Positions 19,201 to 30,773 of a stretch of 64,000 nt of DNA are shown in pieces. The stretch spans positions 124,001 to 188,000 of the forward strand of contig NZ_JPOJ01000001.1 of assembly GCF_000733855.1 (NCBI RefSeq), given 5' to 3'. This DNA is from Methylomicrobium agile. GTDB taxonomy: Bacteria; Pseudomonadota; Gammaproteobacteria; Methylococcales; Methylomonadaceae. The translations under genes and the position numbers were made by a program. The notes beneath the pieces were generated by a model, which saw only the letters and a list, made by a program, of their open reading frames with translations, was not told where the DNA came from and made no database searches. Each line of letters begins with the position of its first letter. Positions within the stretch are counted from its first letter, which is position 1.

Positions 19201-19802
19201 CCAGGGAAAACGGATGCACCGACGAAAATTATCCAATGGTTTACATTGCTTCAATGAGGCCCCGGCACGAGGCCAGGGAAAACACGAACTGCGCGGCAAT
19301 CATACCGCGCAAATCGCCTGCTTCAATGAGGCCCCGGCACGAGGCCAGGGAAAACTCCACGAAAACGCCGTTGATCTCTCTAACTATCGGGCTTCAATGA
19401 GGCCCCGGCACGAGGCCAGGGAAAACGGCGGAAAATGCCTGCTAACTGATACCGATTCGATAGCTTCAATGAGGCCCCGGCACGAGGCCAGGGAAAACCC
19501 AGCAATAGCACTCGAATTCGCCGACGGCCCATGTGCTTCAATGAGGCCCCGGCACGAGGCCAGGGAAAACAAGATAAATGGTAAAAATTAGCCAAAAAAA
19601 GCACCTAGCTTCAATGAGGCCCCGGCACGAGGCCAGGGAAAACCGGCAATCAATCGGATTCCGTATCCATCCAGCCATACGGCTTCAATGAGGCCCCGGC
19701 ACGAGGCCAGGGAAAACGCGGGCCGGGATGCTGCCATTCGGGCATCCAATAAGGCTTCAATGAGGCCCCGGCACGAGGCCAGGGAAAACGCTTGGTTTGA
19801 TC
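16288..19802 (-). CRISPR. Type I-G CRISPR array, leader-distal part (49 repeats)
   Basis: Direct repeats of 36 bp that on the plus strand begin GCTTCAATGAGG and end CCAGGGAAAAC; in the crRNA sense (minus) they begin GTTTTCCC and end CATTGAAGC. I counted 49 repeats from 16288 to 19789, mean period 72.2 bp, spacers 34-39 (mostly 36) bases. Variants: one A-to-G change in the repeat at 16935 and a one-C deletion in the repeat at 18742. The last 13 bases (19790-19802) are half of a spacer interrupted by the IS66 element. Direction is set by the cas operon and leader at the other end, so these are the oldest spacers. All short frames here (RPRHEAREN-type) are repeat artefacts. Confidence 0.98.
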
Positions 19803-19880
19803 GTAAGCGTCCATCCGAGCCACCTATAAAATAGTTTTCGTCTGCGGCATCCTGTGATTTTTTTGATCAGGAGTTTTAGC

Positions 19881-20168
19881 ATGGCCATCACAGCGAAATG
19901 GCGTCAGCATATCGAAGCGTGGCAACGCAGTGGTTTGTCGCAAGCCGCGTATTGCGCAGCACAGCAACTCAATGTCCGTACGTTCACAGCACGGCTGAGC
20001 GATTATCGCAAATTACCCAAGCAGGATTCGACGGCCTTGATACCGGTGCAGATTCAACCGGCTGTCACTGAGGTCATTGTCTTTACCCATGCTCAGGGCC
20101 ATCGCCTGGAACTGCCGGCTTCGATGCCGGCGAGTTGGCTCGCGGAGCTGTTGCGATGCCTGGCCTGA
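19881..20168 (+). CDS. tnpA: IS66 accessory protein TnpA
   Basis: 95-residue protein with an N-terminal helix-turn-helix (WRQHIEAWQRSGLSQAAYCAAQQ), matching IS66 Orf1. ATG 19881 has AGGAG 8 bases upstream; a longer in-frame start at 19854 is less likely. Overlaps tnpB. Confidence 0.85.
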   Translation: MAITAKWRQHIEAWQRSGLSQAAYCAAQQLNVRTFTARLSDYRKLPKQDSTALIPVQIQPAVTEVIVFTHAQGHRLELPASMPASWLAELLRCLA

Positions 20169-20506
20169 TCGCGAGCCCGGCACAGATTTGGCTGGCGGTG
20201 GCGCCGGTCGACATGCGGCGCGGCCTGGATGGCTTAACCACGATCGTGCAGCAGAGCCTGGGTCATTCGCCGTGTGCTGGGTCGGCCTTCATCTTCCGCA
20301 ACCGTGCCGGCAACCGCTTGCGCCTGTTGCTGTGGGACGGCAATGGCGTGTGGCTCTGTCAGCGGCGCTTGCATCGAGGCAGTTTTGTCTGGCCCCAGGC
20401 CTCTGATCCGGTGTTTGCGATCAGTCCGGCCCAGTGGCAGTGGTTGGCCGCCGGTGTCGATTGGCAACGGTTATCGGCTCAACCCTCGGCGGAATGGCGA
20501 GTCTGA
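20156..20506 (+). CDS. tnpB: IS66 accessory protein TnpB
   Basis: 116 residues, IS66 Orf2 family: VAPVDMRRGLDGLTTIVQ, AFIFRNRAGNRLRLLLWDGNG and RLHRGSFVWP are the typical blocks. Needed with TnpA for full transposition in IS66 elements. Starts inside tnpA (13-bp overlap), implying translational coupling. Confidence 0.9.
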   Translation: MPGLIASPAQIWLAVAPVDMRRGLDGLTTIVQQSLGHSPCAGSAFIFRNRAGNRLRLLLWDGNGVWLCQRRLHRGSFVWPQASDPVFAISPAQWQWLAAGVDWQRLSAQPSAEWRV

Positions 20507-20580
20507 TGTTAACGATAAAATCCTCTTGAACATCAGTCATATCAAGGCTTTCAGGGGATGAGTGCGGTATAATATCCCCC

Positions 20581-22215
20581 ATGAATTTGCTCGCTGAACT
20601 CGATCAACTCAACCTGGAACCGGCCGCTAAAGCCCAAGTCGCGGCAATGCTTCAGACGCTTGTCGAGCAAGCGGCGCAGGATGCTCAAACCATTGCGAAT
20701 CAGCAGCAACTCCTGCAAACGAAGGACGCCAGCCTGCAAGCCAAAGAGGTCAAAATCGCCGCGCTGACGCACGAGTTGGCCTATTACAAGCGCATCCGTT
20801 TCAGTACCAAGAGCGAAGCCTTGGCTCCGCTGCAGCGGGATGTCTTCGAGGAAACCTGGAACACGGATATTTCGGCGATTGAAGCCGAAGTCGAGCAACT
20901 GCAGGATGACAGCCCTTGTGCAACGGTGGCTCGTCCGAAACGCCTGCGTGCCGGTCGTCAGCTGTTGCCCGCTCACTTGCCCCGCGTCGAGCACCGGCAT
21001 GAACCCGAGTCCTGCACCTGCGGGCACTGCGGCCGGGACTTGGTCAAGATCGGCGAGGATGTGACCGAGCAACTGGACGTCGAGCCGGCCAAGTTCTTCG
21101 TGCATCGGCACATCCGCCCGCAATATGCCTGCCGGCGCTGTGAAACCGTGACCGCGGCGCCGATTCCGCCGGCGGTGATCGATGGCGGCATGGCGGCGGT
21201 CGGTTTGTTGAGTTGGGTGATGATCAGTAAATTTCTGGATCACCTGCCGCTGTACCGGTTGGAACAGATCGCTGCCCGCGACGGCGTAACCTTGTCCCGC
21301 TCCACCCTGGCCGACTGGGTCGGACGCCTCGGCGTCGCCTTAGAGCCTTTGGCAGACCGTCTGGCCTGGCACCTCTTGCAACGCGATTGCCTGCATGCGG
21401 ATGAGACGCCGGTGCCGCAATTGGATCCCGGCAACGGCAAAACGAAAAAGGCCTATTTGTGGGCGTATCGCAGCAACGACTTGCAGCCGGGACCGAAGAT
21501 CCTCGTCTTCGACTATCAAGCCGGCCGCAGCGGCCGGCATGCGCAGCAGTTTCTGCAAGACTGGCAAGGCCACCTCGTCGTCGACGACTATGCCGGCTAC
21601 AAAGCCCTGTTTGCGGCCGCCCGCGCGCATCCCGAGGATCAACGCCTGCTTGAACCGTGCATCGAGCTCGCCTGTTGGGCGCATGCACGGCGGAAATTCT
21701 TCGACTTGTTCCAGGCCAGCCAGAGCCCGATCGCGCACGAAGCCTTGAACCGCATCGCGGTGCTGTATGCGATTGAAGCCGAAGGGAGTGACCTAACGCC
21801 CGATGGGCGCCAAGCCCTGCGTGTCGAAAAAACGCTGCCGACCTTGGCAGCCTTCCACGACTGGCTTCAGCAAACCCGTTTGCGCACCGCGCCCGGCAGT
21901 GCCACCGCCAAAGCGATCGACTACAGTTTGAAGCGATGGGCTGCGCTCACGCGCTACGCCGAGACTGGTGATCTGCCGATCGACAATAACCCGATCGAAA
22001 ACAGCATTCGTCCGATTGCATTGGGCAAAAAAAACTGGTTGTTCGTAGGCTCCGAACGCGCCGGCCAGCGTGCCGCCATCATTCAAACCTTGCTCGGCAC
22101 CGCCAAGCTCAACGGGTTCGATCCAGCGGTATGGCTAAAAGAAACCCTGGAAAAGCTCCCAACTTGGCCCAACAGTCGCATCGACGAGCTTCTGCCTCTT
22201 CGCTTCGCGGATTAA
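20581..22215 (+). CDS. tnpC: IS66 DDE transposase TnpC
   Basis: 544 residues. It has an N-terminal coiled coil and leucine-rich part (1-60), a zinc finger (CTCGHCGRDL, YACRRCETV), and a DDE core with Asp in HADETPVPQLDPG, Asp in LVVDDYAGYK and Glu in NNPIENSIRPIALGKKNW. The C-terminal block ends in KLPTWPNSRIDELLP. No disruption is seen, so the element may be active. Confidence 0.93.
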   Translation: MNLLAELDQLNLEPAAKAQVAAMLQTLVEQAAQDAQTIANQQQLLQTKDASLQAKEVKIAALTHELAYYKRIRFSTKSEALAPLQRDVFEETWNTDISAIEAEVEQLQDDSPCATVARPKRLRAGRQLLPAHLPRVEHRHEPESCTCGHCGRDLVKIGEDVTEQLDVEPAKFFVHRHIRPQYACRRCETVTAAPIPPAVIDGGMAAVGLLSWVMISKFLDHLPLYRLEQIAARDGVTLSRSTLADWVGRLGVALEPLADRLAWHLLQRDCLHADETPVPQLDPGNGKTKKAYLWAYRSNDLQPGPKILVFDYQAGRSGRHAQQFLQDWQGHLVVDDYAGYKALFAAARAHPEDQRLLEPCIELACWAHARRKFFDLFQASQSPIAHEALNRIAVLYAIEAEGSDLTPDGRQALRVEKTLPTLAAFHDWLQQTRLRTAPGSATAKAIDYSLKRWAALTRYAETGDLPIDNNPIENSIRPIALGKKNWLFVGSERAGQRAAIIQTLLGTAKLNGFDPAVWLKETLEKLPTWPNSRIDELLPLRFAD

Positions 22216-22261
22216 ATCATAACGTTTTAGTCCTGGCTATGTGGTTCCGCTGGCCGCTTAC

Positions 22262-25200
22262 GTTTGATCAGGGTATTTACGATTTGCTTACCGCTTCAAT
22301 GAGGCCCCGGCACGAGGCCAGGGAAAACCAGTTGATGTTATCCATAGTCTTCATCGCTTGACTAGCTTCAATGAGGCCCCGGCACGAGGCCAGGGAAAAC
22401 GGTAATAGAGGCGCTGGAATCGCCCAGGACAACGCCAGCTTCAATGAGGCCCCGGCACGAGGCCAGGGAAAACACCATAACAATCGAAGAAAGAAAATTA
22501 TTGCCACATAGCTTCAATGAGGCCCCGGCACGAGGCCAGGGAAAACAATCTATAATTCCAACTTTAAGAGGAAATGAAAATGCTGCTTCAATGAGGCCCC
22601 GGCACGAGGCCAGGGAAAACGTAGTGGGACGCGGTCTCCGGTATATTCAACAATACTGCTTCAATGAGGCCCCGGCACGAGGCCAGGGAAAACCATGGAT
22701 TGTTTCAACCAGCCTTATTGGAGTTACTATGCTTCAATGAGGCCCCGGCACGAGGCCAGGGAAAACTCGGACGAGTTAAAATTTAGCTGCCCATTCCCGC
22801 CAGCTTCAATGAGGCCCCGGCACGAGGCCAGGGAAAACATGAGCTGTACCTTTATCGCCTCTGGCGTGAACATTGCTTCAATGAGGCCCCGGCACGAGGC
22901 CAGGGAAAACGCCGCGACCGAGGTCGGTTATGCGCGTGTCCAAGCGGCTTCAATGAGGCCCCGGCACGAGGCCAGGGAAAACGCAAAACCTGAAGGTGGC
23001 ACCTACGAAGAACGCAACGCTTCAATGAGGCCCCGGCACGAGGCCAGGGAAAACCGGAAGTGAACCTTTATCTTCTTGATTTACAAGCTGCGCTTCAATG
23101 AGGCCCCGGCACGAGGCCAGGGAAAACATAAGATAGAAGAAAGGTAGTATGATTACCCTAGACGCTTCAATGAGGCCCCGGCACGAGGCCAGGGAAAACT
23201 GCGAACTTGCGGTATTACAGCATTCAGAACTCATAGCTTCAATGAGGCCCCGGCACGAGGCCAGGGAAAACCGATGAATACCGCATCGAGCTGAACGAGA
23301 AAGCCATAGCTTCAATGAGGCCCCAGCACGAGGCCAGGGAAAACCTTAATGATATGTCAATTCTTTATTCGGTACAGCCTGCTTCAATGAGGCCCCGGCA
23401 CGAGGCCAGGGAAAACTCATTAGTTTGTCAATAGCTTCCCAAAGAGTATCTCGCTTCAATGAGGCCCCGGCACGAGGCCAGGGAAAACGGGGACCGTATT
23501 GCCACTGGCTGCGGCAGCGGCAAAGCTTCAATGAGGCCCCGGCACGAGGCCAGGGAAAACTGCCACTTTACAGCGGCGCTCTTGCGCATTACGCATTGCT
23601 TCAATGAGGCCCCGGCACGAGGCCAGGGAAAACTTTGCAAATTTTAGTTGGTTTTGTGAAATCAAGTTCGCTTCAATGAGGCCCCGGCACGAGGCCAGGG
23701 AAAACCAAAGATTACTTGGAATTGACTGAGGAAAAGCTCAAGCTTCAATGAGGCCCCGGCACGAGGCCAGGGAAAACCCATTACCCTTTCCAAACGTATA
23801 ATCCCCGTCTTTATGCTTCAATGAGGCCCCGGCACGAGGCCAGGGAAAACGACTCTGGGCAAAATCCAGGTCGTAGAAGGGTACGATGCTTCAATGAGGC
23901 CCCGGCACGAGGCCAGGGAAAACCTCCAGGATTTTGCCGTTTTCGACCGCGAAATCGTTGCTTCAATGAGGCCCGGCACGAGGCCAGGGAAAACTCTTTG
24001 AAAACTGGACTAACGTTGAGTTGTTTTGTGTGCTTCAATGAGGCCCCGGCACGAGGCCAGGGAAAACAAGGCGCGTCGTCGAACCTGAAACAACGTCGTT
24101 CATCGCTTCAATGAGGCCCCGGCACGAGGCCAGGGAAAACTATCTTCCTGATCCTTCTCCCGGTCCAAGTGCTGTTTGCTTCAATGAGGCCCCGGCACGA
24201 GGCCAGGGAAAACGATGTAAAGGAACTACTAACCGTAGATGGTGCGAACGAGCTTCAATGAGGCCCCGGCACGAGGCCAGGGAAAACGCGTTTCTTTTAT
24301 TGATAATCTCTATAAGGCATTACTGCTTCAATGAGGCCCCGGCACGAGGCCAGGGAAAACCGATAAAGCACTCTCTATCGATCCCCTGCGTTTGCAGGCT
24401 TCAATGAGGCCCCGGCACGAGGCCAGGGAAAACTCAATTGAGTGAGGTGGATTTCGATTTCACTCTCTGGCTTCAATGAGGCCCCGGCACGAGGCCAGGG
24501 AAAACTGACGCCGGTGAGTTTTGATACCGCGGAAAGGCCGGGCTTCAATGAGGCCCCGGCACGAGGCCAGGGAAAACAAAAATACGGGCAACGTTGCGTC
24601 TACTTTAGTCATTGCTTCAATGAGGCCCCGGCACGAGGCCAGGGAAAACCTACTTCCATGCCAATTAATGCTGTACTTACTCAGATGCTTCAATGAGGCC
24701 CCGGCACGAGGCCAGGGAAAACGTTGTATCTCTGACACCGGCCGAAATCCTGTCGATCGCTTCAATGAGGCCCCGGCACGAGGCCAGGGAAAACATTGAA
24801 TAATAATGCCATTAAGGACCGCATCAACCTGGCTTCAATGAGGCCCCGGCACGAGGCCAGGGAAAACCTCGCGCTGATGGTAGGCCATCAGGCACTTGTA
24901 GCGGTGCTTCAATGAGGCCCCGGCACGAGGCCAGGGAAAACACAGCGCCAAGGCCGACAAACCGCCGACCAGAGCGCGGCTTCAATGAGGCCCCGGCACG
25001 AGGCCAGGGAAAACATAGAAAACCAGGCTAAACAGCAACAGGCTCAATGGGCTTCAATGAGGCCCCGGCACGAGGCCAGGGAAAACGCTTCCTGCGGCCC
25101 GACGTTGTGCGCCGATTTGCTGCGCTTCAATGAGGCCCCGGCACGAGGCCAGGGAAAACTCCAGAGAACATTTTCAAAACGAATGGGTAAAAGCTGCTTC

Positions 25201-27510
25201 AATGAGGCCCCGGCACGAGGCCAGGGAAAACGCGGGCTACACCTTCGATGTGTTGCGGCGACAGCTCAAGCTTCAATGAGGCCCCGGCACGAGGCCAGGG
25301 AAAACTTAGGGCTGACCTCACAGGGACGTGTTCCCGCATAGAGCTTCAATGAGGCCCCGGCACGAGGCCAGGGAAAACCCCGTGAAGAGGATGCTTGACC
25401 GATTCGTAGACGCTTAGCTTCAATGAGGCCCCGGCACGAGGCCAGGGAAAACTCATGCGTCAGTCTCGGTGGGTAGAAAGCGGCTAAGAGCTTCAATGAG
25501 GCCCCGGCACGAGGCCAGGGAAAACTTGTGGCCCGCGGTGCGCTATAGCTGATAAACAATTTGCTTCAATGAGGCCCCGGCACGAGGCCAGGGAAAACTT
25601 GACAATCAAAATCAAACCCTGATTGGGCTGCATTCGCTTCAATGAGGCCCCGGCACGAGGCCAGGGAAAACCGCGACTCGGCCTTGAGGCAGCACAGCCG
25701 GTAATACAGCTTCAATGAGGCCCCGGCACGAGGCCAGGGAAAACCTCCGATGCGGATAAGGTCTCGCGCTTGAACGCAGCGTTGCTTCAATGAGGCCCCG
25801 GCACGAGGCCAGGGAAAACAAAGGTTACCACGTGGTACAACCTGGCGACGTCATGGCTTCAATGAGGCCCCGGCACGAGGCCAGGGAAAACCTCAATCAT
25901 TGAAGTTGGATACGTTACTGAGCTGTTGCTTCAATGAGGCCCCGGCACGAGGCCAGGGAAAACGCTTTTGAACGATGCGGCCAAACTTGGTTGTTGATTG
26001 CTTCAATGAGGCCCCGGCACGAGGCCAGGGAAAACACGGTCTCGCGATGCTGCTCGGCCTTCGACAGCATCGTGCTTCAATGAGGCCCCGGCACGAGGCC
26101 AGGGAAAACACTACGGCAAGCGGGTCTCCGCTATCCACAGCCGCCTTCGCTTCAATGAGGCCCCGGCACGAGGCCAGGGAAAACACGTATGGATTTATAA
26201 GCGAAGCAACTCAACTGAAACGAGCTTCAATGAGGCCCCGGCACGAGGCCAGGGAAAACGTTATCGGTTTCGATGTTGAAGTTACCGCTGACACTGCTTC
26301 AATGAGGCCCCGGCACGAGGCCAGGGAAAACAGTCCCCCGAGCAGGAGACTCTCCCCATACTGCCCGGGCTTCAATGAGGCCCCGGCACGAGGCCAGGGA
26401 AAACACATCACCTGGACGGCGACCTACAAAGGCCAGACGATTGCTTCAATGAGGCCCCGGCACGAGGCCAGGGAAAACACTCTGCTGAAAGTCGAAAGAT
26501 TTCCTTATCTACCTTTCGCTTCAATGAGGCCCCGGCACGAGGCCAGGGAAAACACGCAAGGAAAAATTAGGAGGCTAAGCCATGTTTGTAGCTTCAATGA
26601 GGCCCCGGCACGAGGCCAGGGAAAACACGTTCGCAGGGTTCAACGCAACGCGCTTCGGCGGCTGGCTTCAATGAGGCCCCGGCACGAGGCCAGGGAAAAC
26701 CCATGTCGCACGAATAAGCCTCGTACCCTGCCAACCTGCTTCAATGAGGCCCCGGCACGAGGCCAGGGAAAACACCCCATAAACATCCGTTATTTCTGGC
26801 TTAGTAGGATGCGCTTCAATGAGGCCCCGGCACGAGGCCAGGGAAAACACTCTGAAACTAATACACCATCTTTAAAATATAGTTTGCTTCAATGAGGCCC
26901 CGGCACGAGGCCAGGGAAAACACGGGCTTATCGTCTGTTAGAAGTCGGAGCTTGTGACGCTTCAATGAGGCCCCGGCACGAGGCCAGGGAAAACACACCG
27001 GCTCAATTTTGAGCCCGTTGAATACACTGACGCTGCTTCAATGAGGCCCCGGCACGAGGCCAGGGAAAACACATTGAAGCGCTTAACGCATTTGTCAAAA
27101 AAGAATATGCTTCAATGAGGCCCCGGCACGAGGCCAGGGAAAACCCCAATCGGTTCGCATGAAACATGCTTACATGATGAGCTTCAATGAGGCCCCGGCA
27201 CGAGGCCAGGGAAAACACGGCGGGGGTTGTTGAGCGTTAACCCTGCGGAAATTGCTTCAATGAGGCCCCGGCACGAGGCCAGGGAAAACACGCATACGGT
27301 CCCGACCGACAGCGCCGGCAATAACGGGCTTCAATGAGGCCCCGGCACGAGGCCAGGGAAAACACAAGCTGATCGGCGACATCATCGCGAACTGGAAGGC
27401 GCTTCAATGAGGCCCCGGCACGAGGCCAGGGAAAACACGACGAGACTATTTTTGATAATGTTTGAGAAATCCTTGCTTCAATGAGGCCCCGGCACGAGGC
27501 CAGGGAAAAC
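22262..27510 (-). CRISPR. Type I-G CRISPR array, leader-proximal part (72 repeats)
   Basis: Continuation of the array: 72 repeats from 22293 to 27510 plus the second half of the split spacer (22270-22292) after the 8-bp duplication. Together with the left part this makes 121 repeats and 120 spacers. Variants: a G-to-A change in the repeat at 23309 and a one-C deletion in the repeat at 23960. The last 20 spacers before the leader are longer (mean period 73.8 bp) and 16 of them start with AC on the plus strand, equal to the first two bases of the leader flank. The terminal repeat next to the leader (27475-27510) is unmutated. Confidence 0.98.
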
Positions 27511-27721
27511 ACAGCCCGCGCGCCAAGCCTTGAAAACCAAGGCTTGGCGCGGTCAAATGCGAGCGCTGGCCTAACCTGCGCCTCGGCAATTATACACAAC
27601 CCGTACTCCAAATCCATACCCATTTGTAATAACCTGATTTTTAAAGAACAATCCTTCGCGAGCGCTGCCGCTGACTTTTGCGCCACTGCAGCGCTCGCCC
27701 GGAGGCGGCAAAAAAATAGCG
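27511..27721 (-). promoter_or_regulatory. CRISPR leader with promoter and palindromes
   Basis: 211 bases between cas2 and the first repeat. On the minus strand TATAAT lies at 27594-27589, with ATGGAT as a weak -35 17 bases upstream, so transcription would run into the array. A perfect 14-bp inverted repeat CGCGCCAAGCCTTG (27519-27532 and 27538-27551, 5-base loop) stands 8 bases from the first repeat. The 10-mer GCGAGCGCTG occurs at 27559 and 27658, and inverted at 27689-27698. The leader role is inferred from position; the promoter is a motif match only. Confidence 0.75.
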
Positions 27722-28017
27722 TCACACAATCACCGGCTGACGTTCCAGCACTTCAAATTCTTTGCCCAAACTGACCACTTGCGGCTTGACCGATTCGGCG
27801 GGACCCACGTTGATAATCAGAACATGATCCTCGGTATGATGAATGATGCCGTCCAGCAGAGCGATCAACTCGGCATGGCGCTTGCGGCTCAGACGGCATT
27901 GAAAAACCGACAGTTGCAGCCAGTCGCCGTAGCCTTTCATCAGCTTGAACACGCGCCGCCAGCGCTTCGGATCGCTGATATCGTAAGTGACCAGATACAG
28001 ATATTCGTAAGCCGCCA

Positions 28018-28018
<1 letters not shown>
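27722..28018 (-). CDS. cas2: CRISPR-associated endonuclease Cas2
   Basis: 98-residue ferredoxin-fold protein that forms the adaptation complex with Cas1. YLVTYDISDPKRWRRVFK carries the conserved Asp after beta strand 1; GDWLQLSVFQCRL and VLIINVG are the usual strands. ATG overlaps the cas4-cas1 stop (TGATG), so the two are translationally coupled. It is the last cas gene before the leader. Confidence 0.96.
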
Positions 28019-29739
<1,721 letters not shown>

Positions 29740-29941
29740 CGTGGAGATTTGATTAAAACATTACCGAATGAACCTGTAAGTTAAAGAATAGCTTAGAATC
29801 CAAGGTTTTTCCCGTAGGAATAATAAACTCATTAATATTTTGCTTTGCCAAACTTGTTCAGAACCGTCATGCCCGTCTGGAAGCGCGTATCCAGGGCCAA
29901 GAATAACAAGTTTCACAGCAGTAAAACACGGTTTCTTTCCT

Positions 29942-30625
29942 TCATTTATTTTGAGACATCCATAAATAGCCCTGCAGCCAAAGCGTACCTTCCATGTCGG
30001 CGCCCACTACCGGCGCCTCATCGCCTTGCCAGGCGCGGCGCGTGATGACGATATCAAGATTAACGTCTTCGGTTTCGTAATCGGATAAACGCAATACGGT
30101 CACCCGCACCAGCCAACCGTCCTGCCCCAAAAAATCCGCAAACGGTTTGACGCTTTTGACCAAACCACGAAAGCTGTAGTCATCGTTATCCCAATCCGCT
30201 ATCGGCAGCAAAGACGCCATGTCTTCCAAGCAAAAAACCGTTGGCGGCTCGGCAGGCTCGCCATCGTCGTGATCGCCGGTGAGTAGCGTGCTCCAAGCGA
30301 GAACGTCGGGATTCGGCGAATAAGGCAGTTTCATCAATCGCGCGGATCGAGCCGAATAGGCCAAGCCGGTCAGAATAAAGTCGTAATGTCCACCCTGCCG
30401 GTACCACAGCCGATTGGTAAGAAAATGCGCATCGAAGAAGGTAATTTCCGCTTTTCCCAAGCCTGCCGTAATTTGAGCTTCGACACCGCTCTCCCAAACA
30501 TTGACATGATTCAACGTCAGCGTGTGCTGAATGCCCTCCGACCAGAAAGGGTAAAGACTGGCCATTTCCGTGGTTTTGTTATCGGCATTGATGCGGCAAG
30601 TCAAAATAACTCCCCGCCGTTGCAT
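29942..30625 (-). CDS. Uncharacterised protein inside the cas operon
   Basis: 227 residues, not recognised. Features: blocks of alternating hydrophobic residues (AEITFFDAHFLTNRLWYRQGG, YDFILTGLAYSARSA), an acidic middle (GDHDDGEPAEPP) and an OB-like C-terminal part (VLRLSDYETEDVNLDIVITRR, GADMEGTLWLQGYLW). The first residues overlap the truncated ParE frame and look unrelated to what follows (from about SLYPFW), so the real N-terminus may be lost or start later. It lies between csb2 and cas4-cas1, same strand, next to the toxin fragment. It may be a passenger brought by an insertion or deletion. Confidence 0.6.
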   Translation of the reverse strand: MQRRGVILTCRINADNKTTEMASLYPFWSEGIQHTLTLNHVNVWESGVEAQITAGLGKAEITFFDAHFLTNRLWYRQGGHYDFILTGLAYSARSARLMKLPYSPNPDVLAWSTLLTGDHDDGEPAEPPTVFCLEDMASLLPIADWDNDDYSFRGLVKSVKPFADFLGQDGWLVRVTVLRLSDYETEDVNLDIVITRRAWQGDEAPVVGADMEGTLWLQGYLWMSQNK

Positions 30626-30773
30626 GGACCAAACCAGATGAAATCCCTAAATGCACCATTACCGTGCTGAAAGTGGCAAGATAACGCGCGCCCGGACCGC
30701 GTTGCCGAGATTCGTAAAACGCCACATGCTCCAAATGTTCGGTTCGCGCCTGCGGGTGAAAATAGTCATTCAC
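30579..30773 (-). pseudogene. ParE/RelE-family toxin, C-terminally truncated
   Basis: The frame starts with GTG at 30773 overlapping the stop of the preceding small gene. Residues 1-42 (NDYFHPQARTEHLEHVAFYE, SRQRGPGARYLATFSTVM) match the ParE toxin N-terminus (the pattern F-x-P-x-A-x2-E-H...A-x-Y-Y/E). From about residue 43 the sequence is unrelated and ends at 64 residues; the family has about 95. The C-terminal strands that make the toxin fold are missing, so it should be inactive. Confidence 0.68.

Larger units (their letters stand above)
19803..22261 (+). mobile_element. IS66-family element inserted in a CRISPR spacer
   Basis: Ends begin GTAAGCG on both sides (GTAAGCGTCCATCCGAGCCAC left; GTAAGCGGCCAGCGGAACCAC right in complement), the IS66 hallmark. 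The 8-bp target duplication GTTTGATC is perfect (19795-19802 and 22262-22269). Removing the element and one duplicate joins 13 and 23 bases into a 36-base spacer. It carries the three usual genes and appears intact, so the insertion may be recent. Confidence 0.96.

Noticed and set aside
16509-27500. Many short open frames reading RPRHEAREN or FSLASCRGLIEA repeats
   Set aside because: They are translations of the CRISPR repeat in different frames; none has a ribosome site or a continuous protein.
27237-27725. 162-codon frame across the last repeats and leader
   Set aside because: Half of it is CRISPR repeat translation; the leader part has no homology-like features.
29845-29941. Possible small gene between the uncharacterised protein and cas4-cas1
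   Set aside because: No ribosome site and no recognisable content; the 200-base gap is best left as non-coding.
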